From Ruminococcus flavefaciens FD-1 (GTDB lineage Bacteria > Bacillota > Clostridia > Oscillospirales > Ruminococcaceae): a DNA stretch of 64,000 bases. The notes under the pieces are model-generated. The model saw only the letters and a list, made by a program, of their open reading frames with translations, made no database searches and was not told the DNA's origin. Both the position numbers and the translations under genes were made by a program. Location of the stretch: positions 112,615 to 176,614 of the forward strand of contig ACOK01000117.1 in assembly GCA_000174895.1 (NCBI GenBank). Direction: 5' to 3'. This document shows, piece by piece, positions 28,880 to 37,035 of this stretch (position 1 is the first letter of the stretch; each line of letters starts with the position of its first letter).

Positions 28880-29446
28880 TCAGGAGATCAGACGAAGGAT
28901 GCTTCCGGACATCTGCTCTCTAAGATCTTCCGGCGGTAACGGATCTGCATCAGTAAACCACCACCTGACAGTCTGTTCCAATGCGCCGATGATAAACTCG
29001 GTGAGCAGTTCCGGCTGTGCAGCAAGATCTCGACCGGATCTCTGATCCTGAGTCAGGTGATCCAGCAGTTCGTCATGTATACTGTTCCGAATAACTTCGG
29101 AAATCGACCACAACATGGAGTCGGAAGCAAGTGAGCGTATGAGATCCGTATTGCTTTCCAGCAGAGTGAATGCGTCATCAAGAAGCCGCTCATAGTATTC
29201 CTGTCCTGAAAGGTCCTTCGTTCTTTCTTTATCTTTGTGATATCGCTGCAGAAGATCACGGATCACGAAATCGGCGAACTCGTACTTATCGGAAAAATGG
29301 TTATAGAACGTTGCAGTCCTTACCATCGCCGCATCGCAGAGTTCTCTGACTGTGAGCTGTTCAAAACTTTTGACCTTGAGAAGATCGGTAAATGCACGTG
29401 TTAATGCAGCGTATGTTTTCTGTATCCTGAGATCTGTACCTGACAT
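28880..29446 (-). CDS. TetR/AcrR-family transcriptional regulator
   Basis: 188 residues. The N-terminal helix-turn-helix covers about 8-55 (IQKTYAALTRAFTDLLKVKS, FEQLTVRELCDAAMVRTATF, YNHFSDKYEF). The remaining helical domain would bind a ligand. Divergent from the lipocalin-like gene. A perfect palindrome fills the spacer of its own promoter, suggesting autorepression. AAGGAG precedes the ATG by 11 bases. Confidence 0.92.
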   Translation of the reverse strand: MSGTDLRIQKTYAALTRAFTDLLKVKSFEQLTVRELCDAAMVRTATFYNHFSDKYEFADFVIRDLLQRYHKDKERTKDLSGQEYYERLLDDAFTLLESNTDLIRSLASDSMLWSISEVIRNSIHDELLDHLTQDQRSGRDLAAQPELLTEFIIGALEQTVRWWFTDADPLPPEDLREQMSGSILRLIS

Positions 29447-29532
29447 ATTTGACGAAACTCCTTCCGGTGTAAATTAATTGATTCTGAGAGGGCAACTATG
29501 TCTTCTCTTTTTGTGTGAAATAGATATAATAT

Positions 29533-29561
29533 ATTATAAGCAAATAATTTGCTGATGTCAA
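29533..29561 (-). promoter_or_regulatory. tetR promoter with a palindromic operator between -35 and -10
   Basis: Minus strand TTGACA (29561-29556), 17 bases, TATAAT (29538-29533). The spacer contains AGCAAAT-A-ATTTGCT (29539-29553), a perfect 7-1-7 palindrome, the typical size of a TetR operator. The repeat element at 29567-29690 begins six bases upstream of the -35 box. Confidence 0.8.
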
Positions 29562-29566
29562 ATATA

Positions 29567-29690
29567 AGAACCTGTCCACATAGGGATTCATGCACGTCTT
29601 TTCGTCAAATTTTGCCGGTGACTGCGTTAAGGCAACACCGACAAAATAATGCCTGATAATCCGTACATTCACCCTATGTGGACAGGTTCT
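29567..29690. mobile_element. 124-bp MITE-like element with 19-bp perfect inverted repeats
   Basis: Ends AGAACCTGTCCACATAGGG and CCCTATGTGGACAGGTTCT are perfect inverted repeats; the 86-bp interior has no ORF and includes a GGCAACACCG motif shared with the tips of the MITE at 50855. The left end plus 28 bases of interior recurs in reverse at 36527-36573. No clear target duplication could be assigned. It sits between two divergent genes and its right end is 16 bases before the lipocalin start. Confidence 0.8.
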
Positions 29691-29706
29691 AATTAGGAGG
29701 TTAGAA

Positions 29707-30798
29707 ATGGAAACGATCAGAGTAATGAACAGGGCTGAAGACTTTGCTGAAGCTAATATCAATAAGGGCCATGTTGAAGTATGGGAAGAAGGAGAACGTA
29801 ACAAAGGGAATAAGGGATGCCTTGAATGGTGGTATTTTGACTGTGACACAGAGGACGGCATCAAAATCGGGGTGAACTTTTCGCTGTATCAGGTACTGAC
29901 CGGCGCAAGTGGTGAGGGATACAATCCGTTCGTATATTTTAACGTCCAGATGCCCGACGGAACAGTCAAGAATCATTTTATGATGTTCAAAGACGAGGAC
30001 ACTTCAGTAAGAAAAGACAGATGTAAAGTCGTTATCGGAAACAACAGATTTGAGGGAGACCTTGACACCTACCATATCGTGATCAATGGAGATGAGGGTA
30101 CGAAAATCGACGTCAGCCTCAAGAGCACATCCAGCGCATGGAGACCGGGTACTGGTTATGTCCTGAACGAGGAAACAGATCAGTTCTTCACATGGCTCTG
30201 CGCTGTTCCGAGAGGCGATGTAAGCGGGACTCTTGTTGTCGATGGAAAGGAATATGATGTTAAGGGCACAGGCTATCATGACCATCAGTGGCCGAGCGTC
30301 CAGACTTTCTTCTTCTGGAATCAGTGGGTTTGGGCAAGACAGCAGAACGACGATTACACGATGGTACTCTTTGACTGTGTCGCTCCAGCAACAAACGATT
30401 ACAGACGCATCCCGATCTTCTTCATAGAGGACAAAGAAGGAAACGTAATTTTCGACAATACTGATACGGAAACCTGCAGGGTCGAGATCCCTGAAACTAT
30501 GGTCCATGATAAATGCGGAAGGACATATCCGGCAGTATCCAGGTATATCTTCACAAAGGGAGATACCACAGTAGAATACACACTAACGGCGGGCAAGGAA
30601 TTCGTATACACAGATCACTATGCGATCGCACCGGCTCCGCTCAAGGCGATATTTGACGCAAAGGGTGTAGACACCAAGTACAGCAGATTTGCTGCAACAG
30701 GTGATTTCATCATGAAGAAGGACGGAGAAACAGTTCTGGAATTCTCCGGAGAACTTCTGTATGAGCTTGAAAGCTTCACTAAAAACTATGTGCTGTAA
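29707..30798 (+). CDS. CrtC/AttH-like lipocalin-fold protein
   Basis: 363 residues, no signal peptide. LEWWYFDCD near 38-46 and GYHDHQWPSV near 190-199 are hallmarks of the AttH/hydroxyneurosporene-synthase (CrtC) two-lipocalin fold, which includes carotenoid hydratases and enzymes of unknown substrate. No carotenoid genes are nearby, so the substrate is unknown. AGGAGG lies six bases before the ATG. Divergent tetR suggests ligand-controlled expression. The MITE has displaced it from the presumed operator. Confidence 0.8.
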   Translation: METIRVMNRAEDFAEANINKGHVEVWEEGERNKGNKGCLEWWYFDCDTEDGIKIGVNFSLYQVLTGASGEGYNPFVYFNVQMPDGTVKNHFMMFKDEDTSVRKDRCKVVIGNNRFEGDLDTYHIVINGDEGTKIDVSLKSTSSAWRPGTGYVLNEETDQFFTWLCAVPRGDVSGTLVVDGKEYDVKGTGYHDHQWPSVQTFFFWNQWVWARQQNDDYTMVLFDCVAPATNDYRRIPIFFIEDKEGNVIFDNTDTETCRVEIPETMVHDKCGRTYPAVSRYIFTKGDTTVEYTLTAGKEFVYTDHYAIAPAPLKAIFDAKGVDTKYSRFAATGDFIMKKDGETVLEFSGELLYELESFTKNYVL

Positions 30799-31324
30799 TT
30801 ACCGGGACAGATTATCATGGGGAAAAAGCAGATTATAACTCACGGCGTTGCAACTACGGCTTGAGTACAAAATCATCGGAGAAAGAGAATAAACCAGATA
30901 AATCAGCGGAATAAAAACTAATAAATGTAGCGAAAAGGCTACAAAACAACATATATCACAATTCCCGAAGCTGAGTGGGAATAGTTGCGAGTGGTTTGCC
31001 AGATCGCTGAAACCCTTGGTATGACTGGGTTCGGCCAATCGACCAAAGCGATGTGGTTCTAAAATGGTTCTGAAAAATCAGTGAATCTATCAGGCGTCAG
31101 GATAGTTGAAATTTCAACGATTCTGGCGCTTTTTTAGTTCACTGATCTTTGAGTACAGACTTTTGTACTCAGCCTGCATTATGCTAATACATTATCACCG
31201 AAGTCGAAGAAGGGAAATTCAATCGGAATCGTCTTGACGATTCCGCACGAGTTGAGCTGTTATTCGGTTCGGTTTACCCACACATATCGACGATGCCTCG
31301 AAATTTTTGTTGTTTGGGTTCCGC
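30799..31324. other. Non-coding stretch with small hairpins
   Basis: No convincing gene. Frames show only short interrupted pieces; one (GYKTTYITIPEAEWE, then a stop, then CQIAETLGMTGFGQ) near 30940-31050 might be a decayed small gene. Hairpins: GAGTAC/GTACTC (31152-31171) and GGAATCGTC/GACGATTCC (31223-31243). Confidence 0.5.
31094..31135 (+). terminator. Rho-independent terminator
   Basis: GCGTCAG / CTGGCGC outer stem and GTTGAAATTTCAAC inner stem, followed by TTTTTT. It would end transcripts from the lipocalin gene or from whatever decayed gene preceded it. Confidence 0.8.
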
Positions 31325-31353
31325 TTGACTTATATCCTTAGCCATGATATAAT
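31325..31353 (+). promoter_or_regulatory. Predicted sigma-A promoter of the AAA-ATPase gene
   Basis: TTGACT, 17 bases, TATAAT; leader of about 55 bases to the GTG at 31416. Confidence 0.8.
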
Positions 31354-31415
31354 CTAAATGAAGACATATCGGCTGAAAATGCCGATTTCATCAATACAGA
31401 AAGGGGATGTGAGCA

Positions 31416-32996
31416 GTGCAGAATGAAAAGCGGTTGCTTCCTATCAGCGTACAGAGCTTTGAAAAGCTGAGAGAATCAAACTGCATCTATGTGGATAAGA
31501 CAGCTTATGTTTACCGTTTAGCACATGATGTGGCACAGTTCTTCCTTATCCGTCCTCGGCGTTTCGGAAAGAGCCTACTGCTTTCAACATTGAAAGCATA
31601 CTGGGAAGGAAAAAAAGAGCTGTTCTCAGGACTTGAAATAGAGAAGCTTGAGGCTGATAACAACGAGGTGTGGCAACCGTATCCTGTATTCTACTTTGAC
31701 TTTAATGGAGTTAATTATAACAACGATAACGCTTTAGAAAATGTCCTTTCCTCCCTGCTCACAAGATGGGAAGAAGCATACGGGATCGACAGTAAGAATT
31801 CGGGACTTGAAGAACGCTTTCAGAATCTTCTGATAAGAGTCAGTCAAAAGACAGGTAAACGCTGCGTTGTACTTGTAGATGAGTATGACAAACCACTGCT
31901 CGACCTTGTCGACAATCCAAAATTACAGGAGCATAACAAGGCGGTATTTAAGGGTTTTTTCAGCAACTTGAAAAGCTGCAACGACTATATACGCTTTGTC
32001 TTTATAACAGGCGTAACGAAGTTCCACAAGGTCAGCATATTCAGTGATCTGAACCAATTGAAGGATATATCGCTGAATGAAGAGTTCTCAGCTATCTGCG
32101 GTATCACGGATACAGAACTCAGAGCCAACTTTGCTCCGGAGATAGCAGCTATGGCTCAGAAGCTGCAAATAAGCGAGGAAGAGTGCTTAACCAAGCTGAA
32201 ACAGCAGTATGACGGCTATCGCTATCATCATAACGGTATAGGCGTATACAATCCGTTCAGCCTTATAAATGCCTTTGGTGACAAGGAATTTGGCGCATAC
32301 TGGTTTGAATCGGGAACGCCATCATTCCTGATAAAGCAGATTCGTGATAACCACTTCGATGTGCGAAGGTTCACAGATAAGACCATATATGCCAATGAGC
32401 GTACTTTAAAGGACTATACGGGAGATTCGCTTGACCTGATCCCGCTTCTTTATCAGAGCGGATACCTGACAATAGCAGACTATAACGCTCAGAGAAGACG
32501 TTACACTCTCGCTTTCCCCAATGAAGAGGTCAAATATGCGTTCCTTGAAAGTCTGATGCCTGCATATGTTCCTTCTGCTACCGCAGGAACAGGTCTTGAT
32601 ATCTTTACATTGGAAGATCATATCGAAAACGGTAAACTCGATGAAATAAGGGACTTCCTGACTTCCCTGTTCGCAAATATCCCCTACACATCAAAAGATA
32701 CCACCTTTGAGCATTACTTTCAGACAGTGATATATCTTGTGTTTACCTTGTTGGGACAGTTTACCGAGTGCGAAATGCACACATTCACCGGGCGCATCGA
32801 TTGCAGAGTTGTTACCAAAGACTTCATATACATGTTTGAGTTCAAGCGTGACGAAAGTGCTGAGAAGGCTTTGCAGCAGATCAATGATAAGGACTACACA
32901 CTTCCTTTCACAGCCGACAGCAGAAAGCTGTACAAGATCGGCGTATCTTTCGATTCTGAGAAACGGATACTCGCTGATTGGAAAGTTGAAGAATAA
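31416..32996 (+). CDS. AAA-ATPase-like / PD-(D/E)XK nuclease-like protein
   Basis: 526 residues from GTG at 31416, after AAAGGGG. The N-terminal part has SFEKLRESNCIYVDKTAYVY, then a P-loop variant RRFGKSLLLSTL at about 49-60 and Walker B CVVLVDEYDKPLLD at about 152-165. The last 120 residues (GQFTECEMHTFTGRID, FIYMFEFKRD) match the PDDEXK_9-type nuclease domain with E-x-K in FEFKRD. This architecture (PF09820 plus PF08011) is expanded in gut Bacteroidetes and Clostridia and is often linked to mobile DNA; function unproven. Own promoter and strong terminator, so it is an independent cassette. Confidence 0.88.
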   Translation: MQNEKRLLPISVQSFEKLRESNCIYVDKTAYVYRLAHDVAQFFLIRPRRFGKSLLLSTLKAYWEGKKELFSGLEIEKLEADNNEVWQPYPVFYFDFNGVNYNNDNALENVLSSLLTRWEEAYGIDSKNSGLEERFQNLLIRVSQKTGKRCVVLVDEYDKPLLDLVDNPKLQEHNKAVFKGFFSNLKSCNDYIRFVFITGVTKFHKVSIFSDLNQLKDISLNEEFSAICGITDTELRANFAPEIAAMAQKLQISEEECLTKLKQQYDGYRYHHNGIGVYNPFSLINAFGDKEFGAYWFESGTPSFLIKQIRDNHFDVRRFTDKTIYANERTLKDYTGDSLDLIPLLYQSGYLTIADYNAQRRRYTLAFPNEEVKYAFLESLMPAYVPSATAGTGLDIFTLEDHIENGKLDEIRDFLTSLFANIPYTSKDTTFEHYFQTVIYLVFTLLGQFTECEMHTFTGRIDCRVVTKDFIYMFEFKRDESAEKALQQINDKDYTLPFTADSRKLYKIGVSFDSEKRILADWKVEE

Positions 32997-33017
32997 CAAC
33001 AGCTATGAATATAAGAA

Positions 33018-33058
33018 TCCCCGTAGGTACTGCGTATGTACCTACGGGGAATTTTTTT
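33018..33058 (+). terminator. Strong terminator after the AAA-ATPase gene
   Basis: 13-bp perfect stem TCCCCGTAGGTAC / GTACCTACGGGGA with a TGCGTAT loop, then ATTTTTTT. Confidence 0.93.
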
Positions 33059-33059
33059 C

Positions 33060-33431
33060 GTCAATTTATAATCTCTGATTATACGTGTACAGGTATGCTA
33101 AGCAATACCCAGTTCAGCGAGAATGTCGTCAAAACTGCTTTAATTTATAATTGTACCCGGAAGCTCTTGAAACGCATATTTGAGCAATAGACAGTTATCC
33201 AGCCTACGCAATTGCGGTTTGTACCAGTAAAGTTGGAAATGTGTATATCAATAAGTTGAAGATTACTAAAACGCTTGTTCTCATAGAATATGGGAAAGCA
33301 GTTTATTGACGAGGTGAAACGTGAACTTGAATTGAGAAAATGAGCAGTGCCGCTTGATAGAAATATCAGACGGCTTTTTTTGTTAACCAAGGTTATCTGG
33401 ATTTCTGAGAATAGAATCTCGGAAACAAGTA
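33060..33431. other. Gene-free stretch before the NifD-like gene, with a terminator
   Basis: No sizeable ORF. A 17-codon frame ending ELELRK at about 33289-33342 precedes a terminator GCCG-N18-CGGC (33349-33374) with a TTTTTTT run, which suggests the tail of a lost gene. AT-rich. Confidence 0.5.
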
Positions 33432-33471
33432 TTGGACAAAACATATTTTGCCTATGTATAATATATACATA
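33432..33471 (+). promoter_or_regulatory. Promoter of the NifDK-like genes with a palindrome over the -10 box
   Basis: TTGGAC (33432-33437) or TGGACA one base on, 18-19 base spacer, TATAAT (33457-33462). TATGTATA-ATA-TATACATA (33453-33471) is a perfect 8-bp inverted repeat centred on the -10, a likely repressor site. AAAGGAG precedes the ATG at 33495. Confidence 0.65.
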
Positions 33472-33494
33472 TTCAAAGCAAAGGAGATAAGATA

Positions 33495-35090
33495 ATGGCT
33501 AAGAAAATAAATCTTGAAATGACCAGCGTTGAAAACCGTGAAATGCGTCTCGGCACTATCATAGCATGGGACGGTGCCGCTTCCGAACTTATCAAGGAGT
33601 CGGACTACGAAGGAAGAAAAGAAAAAAAGAAGGGAAATCAAACAGAGAAGCATGGAGGCTGCCACGGTAACGGAAGCAAAGCCTGTCGTTTATGCGAACT
33701 GAAAACTCCGCTCAATCAGCAGACCATGTGTGCCAATGCAATTGTGGAATGTCAGATAGGAAATCTTACTGACTGCATACTTATACAGCATTCACCGATA
33801 GGCTGTGCGGCTGACAATGCGTGGTTCAATCTTGCGTTCAAAATGGGACTTACCAGAAGGCACAAGCCCGTTCAGAATCTCAGGATATTCTGCACCAATC
33901 TGCTTGAAAAAGACATGGTATTCGGTGCCAGCGATAAGCTGAGACAGGCTATCAGGGACGCTAAGGAGCGGTTCTCTCCGAAAGCGATATTCATCTCAAT
34001 GGCCTGTGCAACTGCGATAATCGGTGAAGATATCGACAGTATCGCCGATGAAATGGAACCCGAAGTCGGCGTTCCCATAATACCGCTCCACTGCGAGGGA
34101 TTCCGCTCCAAGCACTGGAGCACGGGCTTTGATATATCTCAGCATGGCGTGGCTCAGAAGATAGTAAACAGGAACCCGAAGAAGCAGAAAGACCTTATCA
34201 ACATCGTTGCACTGTGGGGCACGGACTACTTCACGGATATCCTCAAACCGCTGGGACTGCGTGTGAATTATATGATCGACTGCGCCAACTATGCAGAGCT
34301 TGAACAAGCATCGGAAGCAGTGGCAACTTCCACATTCTGCCACACTCTCGGTTCATATATGGCAACGGTGCTTGAACAGCATTTCGGAGTTCCGCAGATA
34401 GACGCTCCTCAGCCCTACGGCTTTGCAGGCACCGATGCATGGCTCAGAGCAATAGCAAAAATAGTCGGAAAAGAGGAGGAGACCGAGGCTTACATAAAAT
34501 CAGAGCATGAAAGAGTTCTGCCGAGGATACTTGAACTGCGTGAGAAATTCAAGGGCGTTAAAGGCTTCATTATGACAGGTTCAGCTTATGCACACGGACT
34601 TATCTCCGTACTCCGTGAGCTTGGCATCGAAGTTGACGGCTCGGTCGTATTCCACCACGATCCTGTTTATGACGGAGGCGGAGAGAATCAGAACTCCCTC
34701 AAAAATCTTGTGGAGGAGTACGGCGACATCCCACATTATACAGTCAGCAAGACACAGGCTTATCAGCTTCCGCAGGTATTCCGCAGAGTCAGGACAGATT
34801 TCGTTATCATCCGTCATCAGGGACTTGCTCCGGAAGCTGCAAAACTTGGTATACCGGCACTTGCAATGGGTGATGAGCATATTCCCGTCGGCTATGACGG
34901 CATGATACGAACAGGAGAGATACTCCTTGATATACTGGCGAGAAAGCGTTTCAATCAGGTATTGCAGCGTCACGTTGAACTGCCATATACAAAGTGGTGG
35001 CAGTCGCAGGATGACCCGTTCATCCTCTCAAAGGAGCCCGAAGTAATAGACAAGGCTCTCGATGAAAAGTTAAAGAAGAAAGGTGCATAA
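33495..35090 (+). CDS. Nitrogenase component 1-like oxidoreductase, alpha (NifD-like) subunit
   Basis: 531 residues. P-cluster-type Cys are present at 79 (TMCANA), 104 (HSPIGCAAD) and 171 (MACATAIIGEDI). Cys282 in FCHTLGSYMATVLEQHFGVP lines up with the Cys that binds the active-site cofactor in NifD (HCYRSMNYI region). His462 in GDEHIPVGYDG is a candidate for the second cofactor ligand, though alignment there needs a gap. An extra Cys/His-rich N-terminal insert (HGGCHGNGSKACRLC, 53-67) is unusual. The gene therefore looks able to carry metal clusters and is not an obvious BchN/BchB or CfbD protein. It could be a methylthio-alkane-reductase (MarD)-like or unclassified nitrogenase-like enzyme. 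NifH, NifB and NifEN are not in the window, so N2 fixation is not implied. It starts the operon and lies two bases before the NifK-like gene. Confidence 0.85.
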   Translation: MAKKINLEMTSVENREMRLGTIIAWDGAASELIKESDYEGRKEKKKGNQTEKHGGCHGNGSKACRLCELKTPLNQQTMCANAIVECQIGNLTDCILIQHSPIGCAADNAWFNLAFKMGLTRRHKPVQNLRIFCTNLLEKDMVFGASDKLRQAIRDAKERFSPKAIFISMACATAIIGEDIDSIADEMEPEVGVPIIPLHCEGFRSKHWSTGFDISQHGVAQKIVNRNPKKQKDLINIVALWGTDYFTDILKPLGLRVNYMIDCANYAELEQASEAVATSTFCHTLGSYMATVLEQHFGVPQIDAPQPYGFAGTDAWLRAIAKIVGKEEETEAYIKSEHERVLPRILELREKFKGVKGFIMTGSAYAHGLISVLRELGIEVDGSVVFHHDPVYDGGGENQNSLKNLVEEYGDIPHYTVSKTQAYQLPQVFRRVRTDFVIIRHQGLAPEAAKLGIPALAMGDEHIPVGYDGMIRTGEILLDILARKRFNQVLQRHVELPYTKWWQSQDDPFILSKEPEVIDKALDEKLKKKGA

Positions 35091-35092
35091 AA

Positions 35093-36436
35093 ATGGCAGA
35101 GACAAAGACAAAAAGCGGCACGATAGTTCATCCTCATTACGGATGTACAGTGGGTGCGGCATATACAGTAGCAGCTATAAAAGGCGGAGTTCCCATAGCG
35201 AACTGCGGCCCCGGCTGTATGTACAAGCAGTTCTTCCTTATCAGCTTTGATAACGGATTTCAGGGTTCGGCAGGTGCAGGCGGCGGAAACGTCCCCAGTG
35301 CAAATGTGGGCGAAAATGATATCGTTTTCGGCGGTACTCAGAAGCTTGACGGCCTTATAAAGTCATCGCTTGCTGTACTCAAAGGGGACCTTTATGTAGT
35401 CCTCACAGGCTGTTCGGGAGAGCTTATTGGTGATGATGTTGAAAGCGTAGTCCGTAAGTATCAGGAACAGGGATTTCCGATAGTCTGTGCTGAAACAGGC
35501 GGATTCAAGGGAACAAATCTTACAGGTCATGAGATCGTTATCGAGTCCATCATAAATCAGTATGTGGGCGATTACGACGGTGAAAAGGAACAGGGACTTG
35601 TAAACCTCTGGTTCGATGTTCCGTATTTCCACCAGAACTGGCGCGGCGATTATCTTGAAATTGTCCGCATCCTTAAAGCGTCAGGACTGAAAGTCAATGT
35701 GTTATTCGGACCTCAGAGCGGCGGTGCGAAGGAGTGGAAGAATATCCCGAAGGCGCAGTTCAATCTTGTAATTTCGCCGTGGGTAGGCTTAAAGACTGCA
35801 AAGCTTCTTGAAAGAAAATACGGACAGCCCTATCTGCATATCCCCGAAATACCGATCGGTGAGGAAGCTACAACAGCATTTATCCGCAAGGTTGTGGAAT
35901 TCGCAGGCATAGATAAGGAAAAATCCGAGGCATTCATCAAAGAGGAATCACAGCTTTACTATTACTTCCTTGAACATTTTGCAGAATTTTTCTCGGAATA
36001 CTGGTTCGGACTTCCGTCACAGTTTGCAGTCATCGGCGACAGCGCATATACTCTTGCCTATACTAAATTCCTTGCATCTCAGATAGGAATGATACCCGTA
36101 AAGCAAATAATCACGGACAATCCTCCGCCGAGATACAGAGATAAAATAACTGAATACTTCCACAATATCGCAGAGGATGTATCGGTTGAGCCTGAGTTCA
36201 TTGAAGACGGATATCTTGTTGAAGAATCGCTGAAAACAGTGGATTTCGGCTCTGGAGTACCGCTTATCCTCGGCACTACATGGGAGAGCGATGTTGCCGC
36301 TGAAAAGGGCGGACTGCTCATAGAGGTAGGTCCTCCCACAACAGAGGAAGTTACTATCAACAAGACCTACATAGGCTATCGTGGAGCTTTCACTCTACTT
36401 GAGAGGATATATTCAGCCGCAGTTGGCGGTAAATAA
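35093..36436 (+). CDS. Nitrogenase component 1-like oxidoreductase, beta (NifK-like) subunit
   Basis: 447 residues. Short N terminus before the first cluster Cys, unlike NifK. Cys18 (HYGCTVG), Cys38/Cys42 (NCGPGCMY) and Cys107 (TGCSGELIGDD) fit the three P-cluster ligands of the beta subunit; GENDIVFGGTQKL is the usual region after them. Later NLVISPWVGLKTAKLLERKY and IPIGEEATTAFIRKV are typical of NifK-like proteins. Forms a heterotetramer with the NifD-like partner in all studied members of the superfamily. Followed 12 bases later by the truncated NifX-like gene; the electron-donating NifH-like subunit is missing from this window. Confidence 0.85.
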   Translation: MAETKTKSGTIVHPHYGCTVGAAYTVAAIKGGVPIANCGPGCMYKQFFLISFDNGFQGSAGAGGGNVPSANVGENDIVFGGTQKLDGLIKSSLAVLKGDLYVVLTGCSGELIGDDVESVVRKYQEQGFPIVCAETGGFKGTNLTGHEIVIESIINQYVGDYDGEKEQGLVNLWFDVPYFHQNWRGDYLEIVRILKASGLKVNVLFGPQSGGAKEWKNIPKAQFNLVISPWVGLKTAKLLERKYGQPYLHIPEIPIGEEATTAFIRKVVEFAGIDKEKSEAFIKEESQLYYYFLEHFAEFFSEYWFGLPSQFAVIGDSAYTLAYTKFLASQIGMIPVKQIITDNPPPRYRDKITEYFHNIAEDVSVEPEFIEDGYLVEESLKTVDFGSGVPLILGTTWESDVAAEKGGLLIEVGPPTTEEVTINKTYIGYRGAFTLLERIYSAAVGGK

Positions 36437-36448
36437 CGAGGTGATATT

Positions 36449-36622
36449 ATGGCGTACAGAATAGCTGTCGCTTCTACCGACGGAATCGTCGTGAATCAGC
36501 ATTTCGGTCATGCAGAGAGGTTTCATAATTTGACGAAAAGGACGTGCAAGAATCCCCTATGTGGACAGGTTCTTATACCGTTTTTATTAAGATTTCTGTT
36601 TCCAAACCACATTTTTGCCTGA
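36449..36622 (+). pseudogene. NifX/NifB-C-terminal-type gene truncated by a MITE fragment
   Basis: ATG at 36449 after GAGGTG. The first 26 codons read MAYRIAVASTDGIVVNQHFG and HAERF, the N terminus of the dinitrogenase iron-molybdenum cofactor-binding domain family (NifX, NafY, NifB C terminus). From 36527 the frame is MITE DNA (LTKRTCKNPLCGQ) and then unrelated sequence, stopping at 36620. Intact family members have about 100-120 residues, so most of the domain is lost. It shows that the NifDK-like operon once had a cofactor-handling gene third in line. Confidence 0.8.
36527..36573 (-). mobile_element. Fragment of the 19-bp-IR MITE
   Basis: The reverse complement matches 29567 onward: AATTTGACGAAAAG, ACGTGCA, GAATCC and CTATGTGGACAGGTTCT, with two single-base indels and one substitution over about 46 bp. 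Only one end is present; the other end and any target duplication are missing, which points to an insertion followed by deletion. Confidence 0.8.
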
Positions 36623-36637
36623 TTATTCTTCAAAATT

Positions 36638-36700
36638 GCCCCTCTGACGATTCCGCCAGAGGGGCTTTGTGGACAAGCTGACGGCAGCATTTGCTGCCGT
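36638..36700. terminator. Double hairpin between the convergent NifDK-like and CODH clusters
   Basis: First stem GCCCCTCTG / CAGAGGGGC (36638-36665) followed by TTTGT; second stem ACGGCAGC / GCTGCCGT (36681-36700) followed by TTTAAAT. They lie between two converging operons. Confidence 0.75.
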
Positions 36701-36708
36701 TTAAATTA

Positions 36709-37035
36709 TCACTTACTGCTGCTGTTTTTTTCAGCAATTATATCTCTTAATGTATGATTCGGATCCTTTACAAGCATATAAACGATCCATACAACTAAAG
36801 CAAGGACAACTACGGATACTCCAAGAAATGCATCATTCAGCATATCACTTGCTGAAGGTACAAAGAAATCCGCACCGTCTTCCAGATATCCTACAACTGA
36901 ATCTACCAGCCACATCAGAGAAGCTCCCCAGAACATATATAAAAGCATTCCTATTTTCATACTTCTTGCTTTTTCGCTGGTATACCATATAAGCGTTGAA
37001 ACAACAGCTGCAAATGCTGTAATGAGAAGTGTCAT
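36709..37035 (-). CDS. Small three-helix membrane protein at the end of the CODH cluster
   Basis: 108 residues. Helices about 2-18 (LLITAFAAVVSTLIWY), 27-48 (IGMLLYMFWGASLMWLVDSV) and 71-90 (FLGVSVVVLALVVWIVYMLV); charged C-terminal tail. No family recognised. It overlaps the preceding small membrane gene by four bases (ATGA), so the two are translated together and probably interact. Last gene of the minus-strand operon. Confidence 0.75.
   Translation of the reverse strand: MTLLITAFAAVVSTLIWYTSEKARSMKIGMLLYMFWGASLMWLVDSVVGYLEDGADFFVPSASDMLNDAFLGVSVVVLALVVWIVYMLVKDPNHTLRDIIAEKNSSSK

Noticed and set aside
33495..36436. Calling the pair nifDK and inferring nitrogen fixation
   Set aside because: No nifH, nifE, nifN or nifB is present, the N terminus of the beta subunit is short, and motif spacing differs from true NifDK.
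33495..36436. Firm assignment as methylthio-alkane reductase (MarDK)
   Set aside because: The sulfur-linked leader next door is suggestive, but without a phylogeny I cannot separate MarDK from other nitrogenase-like groups.
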